DNA of 64,000 bases from Nitrobacter vulgaris (lineage in GTDB: Bacteria > Pseudomonadota > Alphaproteobacteria > Rhizobiales > Xanthobacteraceae): NCBI RefSeq assembly GCF_002028545.1, contig NZ_MWPQ01000039.1, positions 62,001 through 126,000 on the forward strand, in the 5' to 3' direction. Below, in pieces: positions 1-10,665 of this stretch. The notes beneath the pieces were generated by a model. It was given only the letters and a program-made list of their open reading frames with translations, ran no database searches and had not been told where the DNA came from. Position 1 is the first letter of the stretch. The number at the start of each line of letters is the position of its first letter. The translations under genes and the position numbers were made by a program.

Positions 1-878
1 GGGCGCAACGCGCCGTTCTCGCGAATGTAGGGGCGATCGAGCCGCTGGGTGCGAAGCCCGTCGACGATGTGGCGGGTCTTGTCCGAGATCCACTCCTCGT
101 TCACGGCACCGTTGAAGCGGGGCAAGATGCGCATCACCTCGCGTCCGCGCGTATCGACGCGGATGGCTGAGCCAACCGCGTCCATGACGTCAATGGATTG
201 AGTCTTTCCGAGCTCCCATGGTCGGGCGGCGAATGCGTAGGGCTTCGATGTCAACGCGCCGACCGGACAGATATCGACGAGGTTGCCTTGCAATTCCGAC
301 GTGAGCGCACTTTCGAGGTAGGTCGTGATCTCCATGTCCTCGCCGCGGCCGGTCGCGCCCATTTCCGGCGCGCCGCATATCTCGGCGGAGAAGCGGACGC
401 AGCGCGTACACTGGATGCAACGGTTCATCGAAGTCTTGACCAGTGCACCGAGATACTTGTCTTCGACCGCGCGTTTGTTCTCGGCGAAACGCGAAGTATC
501 GACGCCGTACCCCATCGCTTGATCTTGCAAATCGCACTCGCCGCCCTGATCGCAGATCGGACAGTCAAGCGGATGGTTGATCAGCAGGAACTCCATCACG
601 CCTTCGCGCGCCTTCTTCACCATCGGTGATCGCGTGGAGATTTGCGGCGGTTCACCGTTGGGACCGGGACGGCAATCGCGTACGCCCCAGGCGCAACTCG
701 CGACCGGCTTCGGACCACCCTTCACTTCGACAAGGCACATCCGGCAGTTGCCGGCGATCGACAGCCTCTCATGATAGCAGAAGCGTGGAATCTCGGCGCC
801 GGCGGCCTCGCACGCCTGCAAGAGCGTATACTCTGCCGGCACGTCGATCTCTTTGCCGTCGATGATAAGCTTCGTCAT
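1..878 (-). CDS. nuoG: NADH-quinone oxidoreductase subunit G, 3' end missing
   Basis: This is the iron-sulfur subunit of the peripheral arm of complex I, which passes electrons from the NuoF flavin toward NuoB. Only the first 292 codons are inside the window; the gene runs off the left edge. The translation opens [18 protein letters not shown] and carries the N-terminal plant-type 2Fe-2S cysteines ([15 protein letters not shown], then a later Cys), then the His/Cys segment for the next cluster ([19 protein letters not shown]) and the [10 protein letters not shown] 4Fe-4S motif, as in bacterial NuoG. The start lies 4 bases after the nuoF stop, so it is co-translated in the nuo operon. The family is about 690 residues, so well over half is missing here because of the window edge, not because of a mutation. 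Confidence 0.96.
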   Translation of the reverse strand, partial: MTKLIIDGKEIDVPAEYTLLQACEAAGAEIPRFCYHERLSIAGNCRMCLVEVKGGPKPVASCAWGVRDCRPGPNGEPPQISTRSPMVKKAREGVMEFLLINHPLDCPICDQGGECDLQDQAMGYGVDTSRFAENKRAVEDKYLGALVKTSMNRCIQCTRCVRFSAEICGAPEMGATGRGEDMEITTYLESALTSELQGNLVDICPVGALTSKPYAFAARPWELGKTQSIDVMDAVGSAIRVDTRGREVMRILPRFNGAVNEEWISDKTRHIVDGLRTQRLDRPYIRENGALR

Positions 879-882
879 GGCT

Positions 883-2207
<1,325 letters not shown>

Positions 2208-2208
<1 letters not shown>

Positions 2209-2963
2209 CAGGTCTTGCCCTTTTTGGTCGCGTCATCGGCGGGCGGCTTCGGCGCAGGGCTTTCCCGCCGGCTCGCGGAATCGGTCGGCTTCTTGGCGTC
2301 CGCATCCGTCAATGCCGGCTGAACACCGCCGCGCGATCTTCCCTCGCCTTTCGCAGCCGCCGTATTCAATGTGGTCGGACCGCCGACCGGCGCGGAAAAC
2401 TGGCGGTCGATCTGAGGACCGGGCTTCGGCGGCTGGCCCGAGGCAAACCCGTCCAGCACCTTGCCGAAGTTCTCCTTCGTCAAATCTTCGTAAGTGTCCT
2501 TCCAGATCAATACCATCGGCGCGTTGACGCAGGCACCGAGGCACTCGACCTCTTCCCACGAGAAGTCGCCATCCTTCGAAAGATGAAACGGCTCGTGATG
2601 GATGCGGCTTTTGCAGACGGCGAGAATGTCCTCAGCGCCCCGCAGCCGGCAAGGCGTGGTGCCGCAGACCTGAATGTGAGCCTTTTTGCCGACCGGTTGC
2701 AACTGGAACATCGTGTAGAAGGTCGCGATTTCCAGCATCCGGATGTAGGGCATGTCGAGCATGTCAGCGACGACGCGGATAGCTGCCTCGGAGATCCAGC
2801 CGCCATTCTGCTCCTGCGCGCGCCACAAGATAGCGATGGATGCGGAGGCTTCGCGGCCCTCCGGATATTGCGCGATCTGCTTTTTGGCCCATGCGAGGTT
2901 TTCCTCGCTGAAGGCGAAACACTCGGGCTGTTGTTCTTTCGGTGCCAGGCGGCGAACGGACAT
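2208..2963 (-). CDS. nuoE: NADH-quinone oxidoreductase subunit E with long C-terminal tail
   Basis: This is the 24-kDa 2Fe-2S subunit of the complex I NADH-dehydrogenase module. The four cluster cysteines are visible as CGTTPC near residue 105 and CLGACVN near residue 145. The thioredoxin-like core ends near residue 180. It is followed by about 70 residues rich in Pro, Ala, Lys and Asp, with no recognisable domain, which makes this protein (251 residues) longer than the 160-170 residues of enterobacterial NuoE. Extended NuoE tails are common in Rhizobiales. The gene starts 14 bases after the FkbM methyltransferase stop and overlaps nuoF by one base. Confidence 0.96.
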
Positions 2964-2977
2964 CGTACTCTAGTCTC

Positions 2978-3943
2978 TCAATGAACACGTTGCGACGCGG
3001 TCGCGTTCAGGCGACGAAAACGATCTTTCCAGAATGCGCTCGAGGTTCCGAACACGTTGTATCCAACGTGGGAGGCAACCTTGATGCGGTCCAAAATGGA
3101 AAGTTCGGTTAACGTCTCGAAACGATCACTGGCCGGATCGTGCACGATCAGATCTAGCGGCGTCTGCTCAAGAATATAGCGCGATACGGTGTGATTTCGG
3201 TCGTTGCCGTGTTCCTCGCATAGGATCACGGCATCACCCTGCAGCACGCGGGTGCCGCCCTTGATGGCTTCGATCTCAACGCCTTCGACGTCAAGCTTGA
3301 TGAGGTACTTGCCGTCAGGTGAAATCTTGCCGTCATCGAGTAGATTATCTAGCGTCACCACTGGCACAACTTCGCCGCCGGCATCCGCGCCGCCGGCGAT
3401 GCTGAAGGCCTCGTGCTTGGTGCCGGACAGGCGCGCGGTGCCGCGCGTCGCGCCAATGGCGCTCTGCATCACCTCGAAGCGACTGCCATTGATCTTTGCA
3501 TTGTTCGAAAGCCTGGCGAAATTCTTGGACGACGGCTCAATCGCGATCGCCTTGCGTGATCCGAACGGCTTGCTGGACACCAGCACCGACCAGTAACCGT
3601 AGTTAGCGCCGCAATCGAGCAGCGTGTAATCGACGTCTGCGGAATCGCGAAACAGCAACTCAAGTTCGTCTTCATACTTGAAGGAGCGATTGAGCAGCTT
3701 GCTCCAATAGCCGTCGCCATAGGGAAACGCGAACGTAGCATCGGGATTGAGCCTGACGGCGATATCCCGCTCCGGCAAGGTTTTGCGCAGCAGGTTGGCG
3801 CAGCTGTTATAGCCGCGATGCGAGAACAGCGACGACACCTTGGAGCCAGCCACCAGCGCCAGCGCAGCCACGCGCTCCCAGGCGTTCGCTCCCTGAAGAA
3901 CGCCGGAGGTTCGGTCGAATTGGATCGGCGGCTGTGCGATCAC
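2978..3943 (-). CDS. FkbM-family SAM-dependent methyltransferase inside the nuo operon
   Basis: The 321-residue product has the class I methyltransferase core. [14 protein letters not shown] near residue 108 is the SAM-binding glycine motif, [13 protein letters not shown] follows as motif II, and [17 protein letters not shown] near residue 220 is the signature of the FkbM family. FkbM-type enzymes methylate oxygen atoms, often on sugars or polyketides; the substrate here is not known. The ATG overlaps the nuoD stop by 4 bases (ATGA) and nuoE follows 14 bases later, so it must be co-translated with complex I. A role in assembling or modifying complex I is possible but is inferred only from position. 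No membrane segment or signal peptide is evident. Confidence 0.88.
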   Translation of the reverse strand: MIAQPPIQFDRTSGVLQGANAWERVAALALVAGSKVSSLFSHRGYNSCANLLRKTLPERDIAVRLNPDATFAFPYGDGYWSKLLNRSFKYEDELELLFRDSADVDYTLLDCGANYGYWSVLVSSKPFGSRKAIAIEPSSKNFARLSNNAKINGSRFEVMQSAIGATRGTARLSGTKHEAFSIAGGADAGGEVVPVVTLDNLLDDGKISPDGKYLIKLDVEGVEIEAIKGGTRVLQGDAVILCEEHGNDRNHTVSRYILEQTPLDLIVHDPASDRFETLTELSILDRIKVASHVGYNVFGTSSAFWKDRFRRLNATASQRVH

Positions 3944-5148
3944 CGGTCAACCTCTCCGAACACGATGTCAAGCGAACCGAGAATAGCGGACACATCCGCT
4001 AGCAGGTGCCCCCTGCAGATGAAATCCATCGCTTGCAGATGCGCAAAACCCGGCGCGCGGATCTTGCACTTGTAGGGCTTGTTGCTGCCGTCGGAGACGA
4101 GGTAGACGCCGAACTCTCCCTTGGGCGCTTCCACGGCCGCATAGATCTCACCTGCCGGAACGTGGAAACCCTCGGTGTAAAGCTTGAAGTGATGGATCAA
4201 AGCTTCCATCGAGCGCTTCATCTCGCCGCGACGGGGCGGGAAAATCTTGTTGTCTTCGACCGCTACCGGTCCCTGCCCGTCAGGAGCGCGCAGCTTGGCG
4301 ATACACTGCTTCATGATGCGAACCGACTGCCGCATCTCTTCCATGCGAATGAGATAGCGATCGTAGCAGTCGCCGTTCTTTCCGATTGGAATATCGAAGT
4401 CCATTTCGGCGTAGCATTCGTAGGGCTGCGCCTTGCGCAAATCCCAGGCCGCTCCGGAGCCGCGAACCATGACGCCGGAAAAGCCCCATTCCCAGGCCTG
4501 CTTCAACGTCACCACACCGATATCGACGTTGCGCTGCTTGAAGATGCGATTGGCGGTCAACAGCCTGTCGAGGTCGGCGACAACCTGGAGGAACGGATCG
4601 CACCAGGCGTCGATGTCATCGATCAGCTTTGGCGGCAGATCCTGATGCACCCCGCCAATGCGGAAATACGCGGCATGCATCCGCGAGCCGGACGCGCGCT
4701 CGTAGAAGAGCATGAGCTTCTCACGTTCCTCAAAACCCCACAGTGGCGGGGTCAGCGCGCCGACATCCATCGCCTGCGTGGTGACGTTGAGGAGATGCGA
4801 AAGAATGCGTCCGATCTCGCAATAGAGCACCCGGATCAACTGGCCGCGTCGCGGCACTGCGATCCCAAGCAGTCTCTCGGCCGCGAGACAAAACGCGTGC
4901 TCCTGATTCATCGGCGCGACGTAATCGAGCCGATCGAAGTACGGGATCGCCTGAAGATAGGTCTTTTGCTCGATCAGCTTCTCGGTGCCGCGGTGAAGCA
5001 GGCCAATGTGCGGATCGACGCGCTCGACCACCTCGCCATCCAACTCCAGCACCAAGCGCAAAACGCCGTGGGCCGCCGGATGCTGCGGGCCGAAATTGAT
5101 GGTGAAGTTACGCATACCGGGAGTTACGGCACCAAGTGCTTCCGTCAT
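3940..5148 (-). CDS. nuoD: NADH-quinone oxidoreductase subunit D
   Basis: This is the 49-kDa subunit of complex I, homologous to the large subunit of NiFe hydrogenases, which together with NuoB forms the quinone-binding pocket. The 402-residue product starts with the expected [17 protein letters not shown] segment (the HPAAHG loop contacts quinone) and contains [12 protein letters not shown] near residue 48 and [19 protein letters not shown] near residue 150. The length matches the family. The start codon shares one base with the nuoC stop (TGATG), and the stop overlaps the FkbM gene by 4 bases. Confidence 0.97.
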   Translation of the reverse strand: MTEALGAVTPGMRNFTINFGPQHPAAHGVLRLVLELDGEVVERVDPHIGLLHRGTEKLIEQKTYLQAIPYFDRLDYVAPMNQEHAFCLAAERLLGIAVPRRGQLIRVLYCEIGRILSHLLNVTTQAMDVGALTPPLWGFEEREKLMLFYERASGSRMHAAYFRIGGVHQDLPPKLIDDIDAWCDPFLQVVADLDRLLTANRIFKQRNVDIGVVTLKQAWEWGFSGVMVRGSGAAWDLRKAQPYECYAEMDFDIPIGKNGDCYDRYLIRMEEMRQSVRIMKQCIAKLRAPDGQGPVAVEDNKIFPPRRGEMKRSMEALIHHFKLYTEGFHVPAGEIYAAVEAPKGEFGVYLVSDGSNKPYKCKIRAPGFAHLQAMDFICRGHLLADVSAILGSLDIVFGEVDR

Positions 5149-5762
5149 CAGCTACCCGCCTTGCCGCCCGTCGCCTTCTCATCACCCGGCAACTGATAGT
5201 CAGCGCCCTCCCAAGGTGACATGAAATCGAACTTGCGAAATTCTTGGTTGAGACGCACGGGCTCGTACACGACCCGTTTCTCGGCGTCGTCGTAACGCAC
5301 CTCGACGAAGCCCGTCAGCGGAAAATCCTTTCGCAGCGGATGTCCGTCGAATCCATAATCGGTCAACAAACGCCGCATGTCGGGATGGCCAGTGAAGATC
5401 ACGCCGTAAAGGTCGTAGGCCTCCCGTTCGAACCAGTCCGCGCCGGGAAACACGTCGATCAACGAGGGAACCTGGGTGGTCTCCGAAGCGTGAGCACGCA
5501 AGCGGATGCGCGCGTTCAGCGTCGGCGACAGGAAATGATAGACCACATCAAAGCGCTTCTCACGGCCGGGATAGTCGACCGCGGTCACGTCGATGAAGTT
5601 GACGAAGCGGCAGCGCTGGTCGTCGCGGATGAAGCGGGCGACCTCGACAATCTTCGCCGCCTCAACCGTCACGGTCAGTTGACCGAACGACACGGAATGA
5701 TCCGTGGCCGCGCCCGGAAGCGTGGCGACGATCATCTGACCGAGTTCGGAGAGATCGGTCAT
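5148..5762 (-). CDS. nuoC: NADH-quinone oxidoreductase subunit C
   Basis: This is the 30-kDa subunit of the complex I peripheral arm. The 204-residue product carries the family signature near its centre ([28 protein letters not shown], residues about 110-137) followed by [13 protein letters not shown]. It is a separate gene, not fused to nuoD as in enterobacteria. It overlaps nuoD by one base. Upstream, 131 non-coding bases separate it from an unrecognised gene that sits where nuoB would normally adjoin it. Confidence 0.96.
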   Translation of the reverse strand: MTDLSELGQMIVATLPGAATDHSVSFGQLTVTVEAAKIVEVARFIRDDQRCRFVNFIDVTAVDYPGREKRFDVVYHFLSPTLNARIRLRAHASETTQVPSLIDVFPGADWFEREAYDLYGVIFTGHPDMRRLLTDYGFDGHPLRKDFPLTGFVEVRYDDAEKRVVYEPVRLNQEFRKFDFMSPWEGADYQLPGDEKATGGKAGS

Positions 5763-5893
5763 CCATGACTCCGCACTTCAAAGGCGGCCTGCCGCCCGGA
5801 CAGAATGGGATTACGCGTCAAAACCATAACCTTAGCCGTCAAGCTGGCATGTCCTTGAAGATCGTTGCAAGATTGCATCCCATTTCCACCGCG

Positions 5894-6607
5894 TTACTGA
5901 GGTCGCTGGATTTCACTGGTGGCCCACCCAATGATTGGCGCCCTGTATTCTGCCGCCTTCTCCGAGACCCAAATTGCCTTCTCCAGTGTGTTTATGCTCA
6001 AAAAGAATTCCGCGTACGTCTCATCCTCGGCATCCGAAGTACGTAGGAACACTTTGCATCTTGCGGTCATCCGGCCGCTCTCGGGCACGATCAAACCACG
6101 CAGGACGACCATATCACACATAAAGTCCGGGGCAGCCGGGCGATCGGTGGCCGGCATGCCAAAGCACTCTTCGAACAATCGCACAAGATTGTTCGTCGGC
6201 TCGCCCAAAGACACGAAAGTGGCAATCCGTGTGGGATGTCCTCTCGGAATGATCCATTCGTGCCGGTCGTGCAAAACAGGCTGCCCGTTGAAGCCAGCAC
6301 TAATTTTATCCACCCCATCCGTTATTGTGCCGTCCGAAACAGGAAGCACAAGCGCAAAGCCAACGACCCGTTCACCACAGTTTGCTACAACAACCGCCTT
6401 AAAAATTTTTTCATCCCATTCGCACTCGACAATATCGAACGCCAGTTCGCCTGGCTCTGGAACGAAGAGAGAAGGACTTGCCGCTGGATCTGATCCCAAA
6501 GTCCATCGAGCGCCCTTTGGAAGCGCACCGTAAAGTCCCTCGCTCGTTGGACCGAACAGTCGCGTCTGTCTTGCGGACGAACCTCGAAGCCACCCGAATA
6601 GACCCAT
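5894..6607 (-). CDS. uncharacterised protein inserted between nuoB and nuoC
   Basis: This is an open frame of about 237 residues in the same direction as the nuo genes. I do not recognise the family. The product is soluble by eye, with no signal peptide or membrane helix, and opens MGLFGWLRGSSARQ. A second ATG three codons upstream (6616) is possible, but the AAGGTGAG ribosome site is better spaced for 6607. It begins 34 bases after the nuoB stop, and 131 bases separate its end from nuoC. Its coding sequence looks less GC-rich than the flanking nuo genes and contains runs of A and T, which would fit later insertion. Its role is unknown; it must be transcribed with complex I unless it has its own terminator, and I see none. 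Confidence 0.75.
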   Translation of the reverse strand: MGLFGWLRGSSARQTRLFGPTSEGLYGALPKGARWTLGSDPAASPSLFVPEPGELAFDIVECEWDEKIFKAVVVANCGERVVGFALVLPVSDGTITDGVDKISAGFNGQPVLHDRHEWIIPRGHPTRIATFVSLGEPTNNLVRLFEECFGMPATDRPAAPDFMCDMVVLRGLIVPESGRMTARCKVFLRTSDAEDETYAEFFLSINTLEKAIWVSEKAAEYRAPIIGWATSEIQRPQ

Positions 6608-6640
6608 TTTCAGCATCTCACCTTGGCGCGGTCCGAGGGT

Positions 6641-7243
6641 TTAGCGTTCAATAGTTCCAACTCTTCGGATCTTCTTCTGCAGGAGAAGAATGCCGTAGAG
6701 AAGTGCTTCGGCCGTAGGCGGACAGCCCGGCACGTAGATATCGACCGGCACGATGCGATCGCAACCCCGCACCACCGAATAGGAATAATGATAGTAACCG
6801 CCGCCGTTGGCGCACGATCCCATCGAGATGACATAACGCGGTTCCGGCATCTGGTCGTAGACCTTGCGCAGCGCGGGCGCCATCTTGTTGGTCAGCGTTC
6901 CGGCGACGATCATCACGTCCGATTGCCGCGGCGATGCACGCGGCGCGAAGCCAAAGCGCTCGACGTCATAACGCGGCATCGAGACCTGCATCATCTCGAC
7001 CGCGCAGCAGGCCAGGCCGAAGGTCATCCACATCAGCGAACCGGTACGCGCCCAGGTGATGAGATCGTCGGCCGCGGCGACAAAGAAACCTTTGTCCGAC
7101 AATTCGTGATTAACCTCGAGAAAGTACGGATCGCTGGCACCGACGGGCCGGCCGGTGCTGGGGTCCAAAATCGAGCCTCCCGACGGAGCCGAGAGAGGGC
7201 TGCCGGCGTAGGCGACCTTTGCCGTGGGAGAGTTCAATCCCAT
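6641..7243 (-). CDS. nuoB: NADH-quinone oxidoreductase subunit B
   Basis: NuoB carries the terminal N2 4Fe-4S cluster that reduces quinone. The adjacent cysteines in [10 protein letters not shown], the cysteine of [19 protein letters not shown] and the one in [15 protein letters not shown] give the four ligands. I chose the ATG at 7243 ([14 protein letters not shown]) because it is preceded by AAAGGCG and gives a 200-residue protein of normal length. Longer upstream extensions would lie almost wholly within nuoA. The gene overlaps the 3' end of nuoA by 10 bases. It is followed by an unrelated gene instead of nuoC. Confidence 0.95.
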   Translation of the reverse strand: MGLNSPTAKVAYAGSPLSAPSGGSILDPSTGRPVGASDPYFLEVNHELSDKGFFVAAADDLITWARTGSLMWMTFGLACCAVEMMQVSMPRYDVERFGFAPRASPRQSDVMIVAGTLTNKMAPALRKVYDQMPEPRYVISMGSCANGGGYYHYSYSVVRGCDRIVPVDIYVPGCPPTAEALLYGILLLQKKIRRVGTIER

Positions 7244-7599
7244 TCGAGAGCGCCTTTCTTCCATTCGTAGGCAAAACCGACCGTCAGCACCCCTAGAAAC
7301 ACGATCATCGACCAGAAGCCTGTCACGCCGAGCTTGCCGAACGTGACCGCCCAAGGAAAGAGAAACGCGACTTCAAGGTCAAAAATGATGAAAAGAATAG
7401 CGACCAAATAAAACCTGACGTCGAACTTCATCCGGGCATCGTCGAATGCGTTAAATCCGCACTCATAAGCGGAAAGCTTTTCCGGGTCCGGCTGCTTGTA
7501 TGCGACGATAAATGGAGCGATCAGGAGCACGGCGCCGATCACACCCGCTATCCCGATAAACACCACAAGCGGAAGATAGTTCTGCAAAATGCCGCTCAT
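7234..7599 (-). CDS. nuoA: NADH-quinone oxidoreductase subunit A
   Basis: NuoA is a small membrane subunit that links the peripheral and membrane arms of complex I. The 121-residue product has three hydrophobic helices (residues about 10-30, 62-82 and 90-110). It also has the conserved loop [24 protein letters not shown] that contains the quinone-site cysteine. It is the first gene of the minus-strand nuo operon. A candidate promoter lies about 65-95 bases upstream. Confidence 0.96.
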   Translation of the reverse strand: MSGILQNYLPLVVFIGIAGVIGAVLLIAPFIVAYKQPDPEKLSAYECGFNAFDDARMKFDVRFYLVAILFIIFDLEVAFLFPWAVTFGKLGVTGFWSMIVFLGVLTVGFAYEWKKGALEWD

Positions 7600-7663
7600 G
7601 GGCGCTTCCCCTCGCTGCGATGCTTTACCCGCAGATTTGTTTAGATATTGGAACTTTTGAGAG

Positions 7664-7692
7664 GCTTTAGCCTAGCAAAACAGGGGTGGCAA
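7664..7692 (-). promoter_or_regulatory. candidate promoter of the nuo operon
   Basis: Read on the minus strand, TTGCCA at 7692-7687 and TAAAGC at 7669-7664 are separated by 17 bases, which would place transcription start about 60 bases before nuoA. A short inverted repeat (AGGCT, TT, AGCCT, 7662-7673) overlaps the -10 region. The match to the consensus is moderate. The rest of 7600-7917 shows no convincing gene. Confidence 0.35.
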
Positions 7693-7917
7693 GATAGCCT
7701 AATTTGACGCACCCGGGACGGAGATTTTGCGACTTGACATCGGAGCCAGGACCGCGGCCGGGCGGTCAACCTGCTCCTCGCTCACCCGCCGAACCACGGC
7801 CCGAAAAATCAGACCCAATGAAATCATTTCGGGAGTGCCGCGAAGCCGCGCTGAAACAAACTGGTTTTATTGCTCTTGCCTACGGACCACGAGTTGTGAC
7901 GAGGCGGGAGGCAAACC

Positions 7918-8112
7918 ATGAACCATTCGATCCAGAGCGCAGATCGCGCCACCCACCTGAAGATCGTGATTGTCGCGCTTGTCGCGGGTGCCGTATTGAC
8001 GACTTTCGGGACTTCCCGTCGCCCAAGCACCGACTTCGTCCAGACTGCTCACGTGATCAAGGCCGGACAACCAACGATGGTATCCAGCTCGGAACCATCG
8101 CTCGTAAGATGA
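7918..8112 (+). CDS. small single-pass membrane protein
   Basis: This encodes a 64-residue product with one hydrophobic helix (residues about 15-32, LKIVIVALVAGAVLTTFG) followed by a short hydrophilic tail. The ATG is preceded by a strong ribosome site (GAGGCGGGAGG, spacing about 6). From memory, similar short proteins with the same opening and helix occur in Bradyrhizobium relatives, but I cannot assign a role. It stands alone between the divergent nuo operon and tRNA-Asp. Confidence 0.7.
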   Translation: MNHSIQSADRATHLKIVIVALVAGAVLTTFGTSRRPSTDFVQTAHVIKAGQPTMVSSSEPSLVR

Positions 8113-8231
8113 TCCTGATTTCGCGCCGGTGACCGAAGCGCCATCTGGTGGCGCTCATTGAGGCAACCGCTGGCTGGAACCGGTCCGAGCTGCGAGCCCT
8201 CGTCAAAACCCGAAGCTGAGATCACGCCAAA

Positions 8232-8308
8232 TGGCGCGAGAGACGGGACTCGAACCCGCGGCCTCCGCCGTGACAGGGCGGCGCTCTAACCAACTGAGCT
8301 ACTCCCGC
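8232..8308 (-). tRNA. tRNA-Asp(GUC)
   Basis: On the minus strand the sequence folds as a 77-base tRNA. The acceptor is GCGGGAG with CTCTCGC (one G-U pair), the D loop contains AGCTCAGTTGGTTAGAGC, and the anticodon loop CTGTCAC has anticodon GTC. The T arm contains GGTTCGAGTCC, and discriminator G is followed by a genomically encoded CCA. Confidence 0.97.
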
Positions 8309-8525
8309 GGAAACCGTTTATCCGCGCATAGGGGTGACGGCTTAAAGGGGGGGCCTTTCCAAGTCAAGGCAGTTGCAGATCTCCTTTGCTATCAGGCTTT
8401 TTGAGGGGTCGGTGCAAAAAATCAGCTATTTGCAGGCAAAATGGCGCGAGTGGCATCTCCCCGAATCAAACAAGGGCTGATACGCCTTGCTTTTCGACGC
8501 TGGCAATGACGAGGAGAGCTATATT

Positions 8526-8825
8526 ATGGCGAAGAAGGCAGCGACCCCGAGCACCGTGACCCTGAAACATCTCGCGGCAGCGTTGGCCGAGGACCATGAA
8601 TTGTCCAAGAAGGCCTCCGAGGCCATCCTGACCGACATGGTTACCCGCATCACCAAACACCTCAAGAAAGGCGATCGTATCCGCATCGTCGGCCTCGGCA
8701 TCCTCCAGGTCCGCAAACGCGCCGCCCGCAAGGGACGCAACCCGGCCACCGGCGAGGAAATTCAGATCAAAGCATCCAAGAAGGTCGCGTTCCGAGCCGC
8801 CAAAGAGCTCAAGGAAGCCATCTGA
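8526..8825 (+). CDS. HU-family nucleoid DNA-binding protein
   Basis: This is a small basic DNA-bending protein of 99 residues. The start at 8526 (MAKKAATPSTVTLKHLAAAL) is preceded by GAGGAGAGC; an upstream in-frame ATG would add 13 residues without a ribosome site. The HU/IHF fold is shown by the helical first half and by the arm region GLGILQVRKRAARKGRNPAT near residues 57-76, including the family-conserved GRNPATG. The N-terminal MAKKAATP extension is typical of the alphaproteobacterial HU-like subfamily. It is monocistronic. Confidence 0.93.
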   Translation: MAKKAATPSTVTLKHLAAALAEDHELSKKASEAILTDMVTRITKHLKKGDRIRIVGLGILQVRKRAARKGRNPATGEEIQIKASKKVAFRAAKELKEAI

Positions 8826-8960
8826 CCAGGAATGCCGGGTCCAGGACGCTCCGTTCAAACGCTCGAGGATTTGCCGCAACGAACCGGTTGCCCACGCAAA
8901 GCCCAATCGCGGATTTGGCGAGGTTGATTTCTTACTGCTCAGCCCTGCCCTGGATTCCCG

Positions 8961-10214
8961 ATGGCTGTTCCCATGACATTCAATCACACGGTGACGGAGC
9001 GCTTTCTTCGCTATGTCACCATTGATACCCAGTCCGATCCGACGTCTTCCAGCTGTCCTTCCACCGGGAAGCAGAAGGATCTTGGACGGCTGCTGGTGAG
9101 GGAATTGCAGGAGATCGGCGCCGCCGATGCTCATCTCGACCCGCACGGTTACGTGTACGCGACCATTCCGGCAAACAGCTCAAAGCAGGTTCCGGTTATT
9201 TGCTTCTGTTCGCATATGGACACGTCGCCGGACTGTTCAGGCGCTAACGTCAAACCGCAGGTTGTCCGGAATTATCGCGGCGGCGACATCGTTCTGTGCG
9301 GCGATCCGTCGCAGATCGTCCGCGTGGCGGATAATCCGGCACTGGCTGATCAGGTGGGCAACGACATCATCACGTCGGACGGGACCACGTTGCTTGGCGC
9401 CGACAACAAAGCCGGCGTCGCCGAAATCATGGATGCAGTGCAGGTTCTGCTTGCCAACCGAGATATCAGGCATGGCGTGATCAAAATCCTGTTCACGCCC
9501 GATGAGGAAATCGGACGCGGCGTTGACAAAGTCGATCTGAAAAAACTCGGCGCGGACTTCGCCTACACCGTCGACGGCGAGACCGCAGGTCATATCGAGG
9601 ACGAGACGTTCTCGGCCGATGCTGCGGTTATTACCATCAAGGGAGTCAGTGCCCATCCCGGATTCGCCAAGGGAAAGATGGAACATGCGATCAAGATCGC
9701 ATCGCGCATTGTGGAGCGGCTTCCAAAAAATATTTGCTCGCCCGAGACTACCGAGGGCCGCGAAGGTTTTCTTCATCCGACCGGATTCAGCGGCGTACTC
9801 GAACACGCGACGCTAAACTTCATCGTGCGCGATTTCACGGAAACAGGTCTGACGGAGAAGGAGGCCTTGCTGGAGGGCATCATCCGCGATGTCATGACGG
9901 ACTTCCCACATTCGACGTATCGGCTGGACATACAGCCCCAGTATCGCAACATGAAGCAGATTGTGGATCGTCACCCGGAGGTTGTCGATAACGCGATGGA
10001 GGCAATCCGCCGCGCCGGTCTCAAGCCAGCCAAAGGCAGCATTCGCGGCGGCACGGACGGCTCGCGACTGTCATTCATGGGGCTTCCCTGCCCTAACATC
10101 TTCGCCGGTGAACATGCTTTCCACTCACGCACCGAGTGGGTCAGCGTACAGGACATGGAAGCCGCTGTGCGCACCATCGTCCATCTCGCTGCGATCTGGG
10201 AAGAACGTGCCTGA
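8961..10214 (+). CDS. pepT: peptidase T (tripeptide aminopeptidase)
   Basis: This is a di-zinc M20 aminopeptidase that removes N-terminal residues from tripeptides in the cytoplasm. The 417-residue product shows the metal and catalytic motifs in order. CSHMDTSPD is near residue 82 (zinc His and catalytic Asp), GTTLLGADNKAGVAEI near residue 140 (bridging Asp), FTPDEEIGRGVD near residue 175 (catalytic Glu-Glu) and VDGETAG near residue 200. The final zinc His lies in GEHAFHSRTEW near residue 385. The length is normal for the family. An alternative start is the Met four codons later. Confidence 0.95.
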   Translation: MAVPMTFNHTVTERFLRYVTIDTQSDPTSSSCPSTGKQKDLGRLLVRELQEIGAADAHLDPHGYVYATIPANSSKQVPVICFCSHMDTSPDCSGANVKPQVVRNYRGGDIVLCGDPSQIVRVADNPALADQVGNDIITSDGTTLLGADNKAGVAEIMDAVQVLLANRDIRHGVIKILFTPDEEIGRGVDKVDLKKLGADFAYTVDGETAGHIEDETFSADAAVITIKGVSAHPGFAKGKMEHAIKIASRIVERLPKNICSPETTEGREGFLHPTGFSGVLEHATLNFIVRDFTETGLTEKEALLEGIIRDVMTDFPHSTYRLDIQPQYRNMKQIVDRHPEVVDNAMEAIRRAGLKPAKGSIRGGTDGSRLSFMGLPCPNIFAGEHAFHSRTEWVSVQDMEAAVRTIVHLAAIWEERA

Positions 10215-10346
10215 CGTTTCTGATATCGCGAGCAGAGATCGCAGGTCCGGATGCCGCGCGGTCATCGCGGGATACGACTGCGCGAACATCGTTAATCTTT
10301 CCTAAACATCAGAAGATATGATCCTCGAATCACTGGGGATTCAAGA

Positions 10347-10658
10347 ATGCTACGCACCATCTCGCTTGCGGTCATCGGAGTTGCAATGATGGGAGCGGCG
10401 GGATCGGCCGCCGACCTTCCAGTGCAGAGCCGCATCGGCAAAATCTTCGCGGAGCCGGAACCTCCGCCGGTCCGTGTTGCGCAGGAGAAGGATTACCCCG
10501 AGAGCGTGCTCTACCGTTTTCGGATTCCGCCGCCGGTGCCGGGCTATTACGGAAGGCCAAACGATTTCTACTATCGCCCGTACTACGAGGAGCGGCCAGT
10601 GCTCTCGTTCTATTTCGACCGATTGCCGTACGCTTGCGGACTTTACGGATATTGCTAG
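10347..10658 (+). CDS. small secreted Pro/Tyr-rich protein
   Basis: This 103-residue product has a classic signal peptide (residues 1-22, ending GSAADLP). A mature chain rich in Pro, Tyr and Arg follows (PPPVPGYYGRPNDFYYRPYY), with two cysteines at the end (ACGLYGYC). No known domain is recognised. The cysteines could form a disulfide in the periplasm. It is convergent with the methyltransferase gene, with 7 bases between their ends. Confidence 0.75.
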   Translation: MLRTISLAVIGVAMMGAAGSAADLPVQSRIGKIFAEPEPPPVRVAQEKDYPESVLYRFRIPPPVPGYYGRPNDFYYRPYYEERPVLSFYFDRLPYACGLYGYC

Positions 10659-10665
10659 GGCACGA

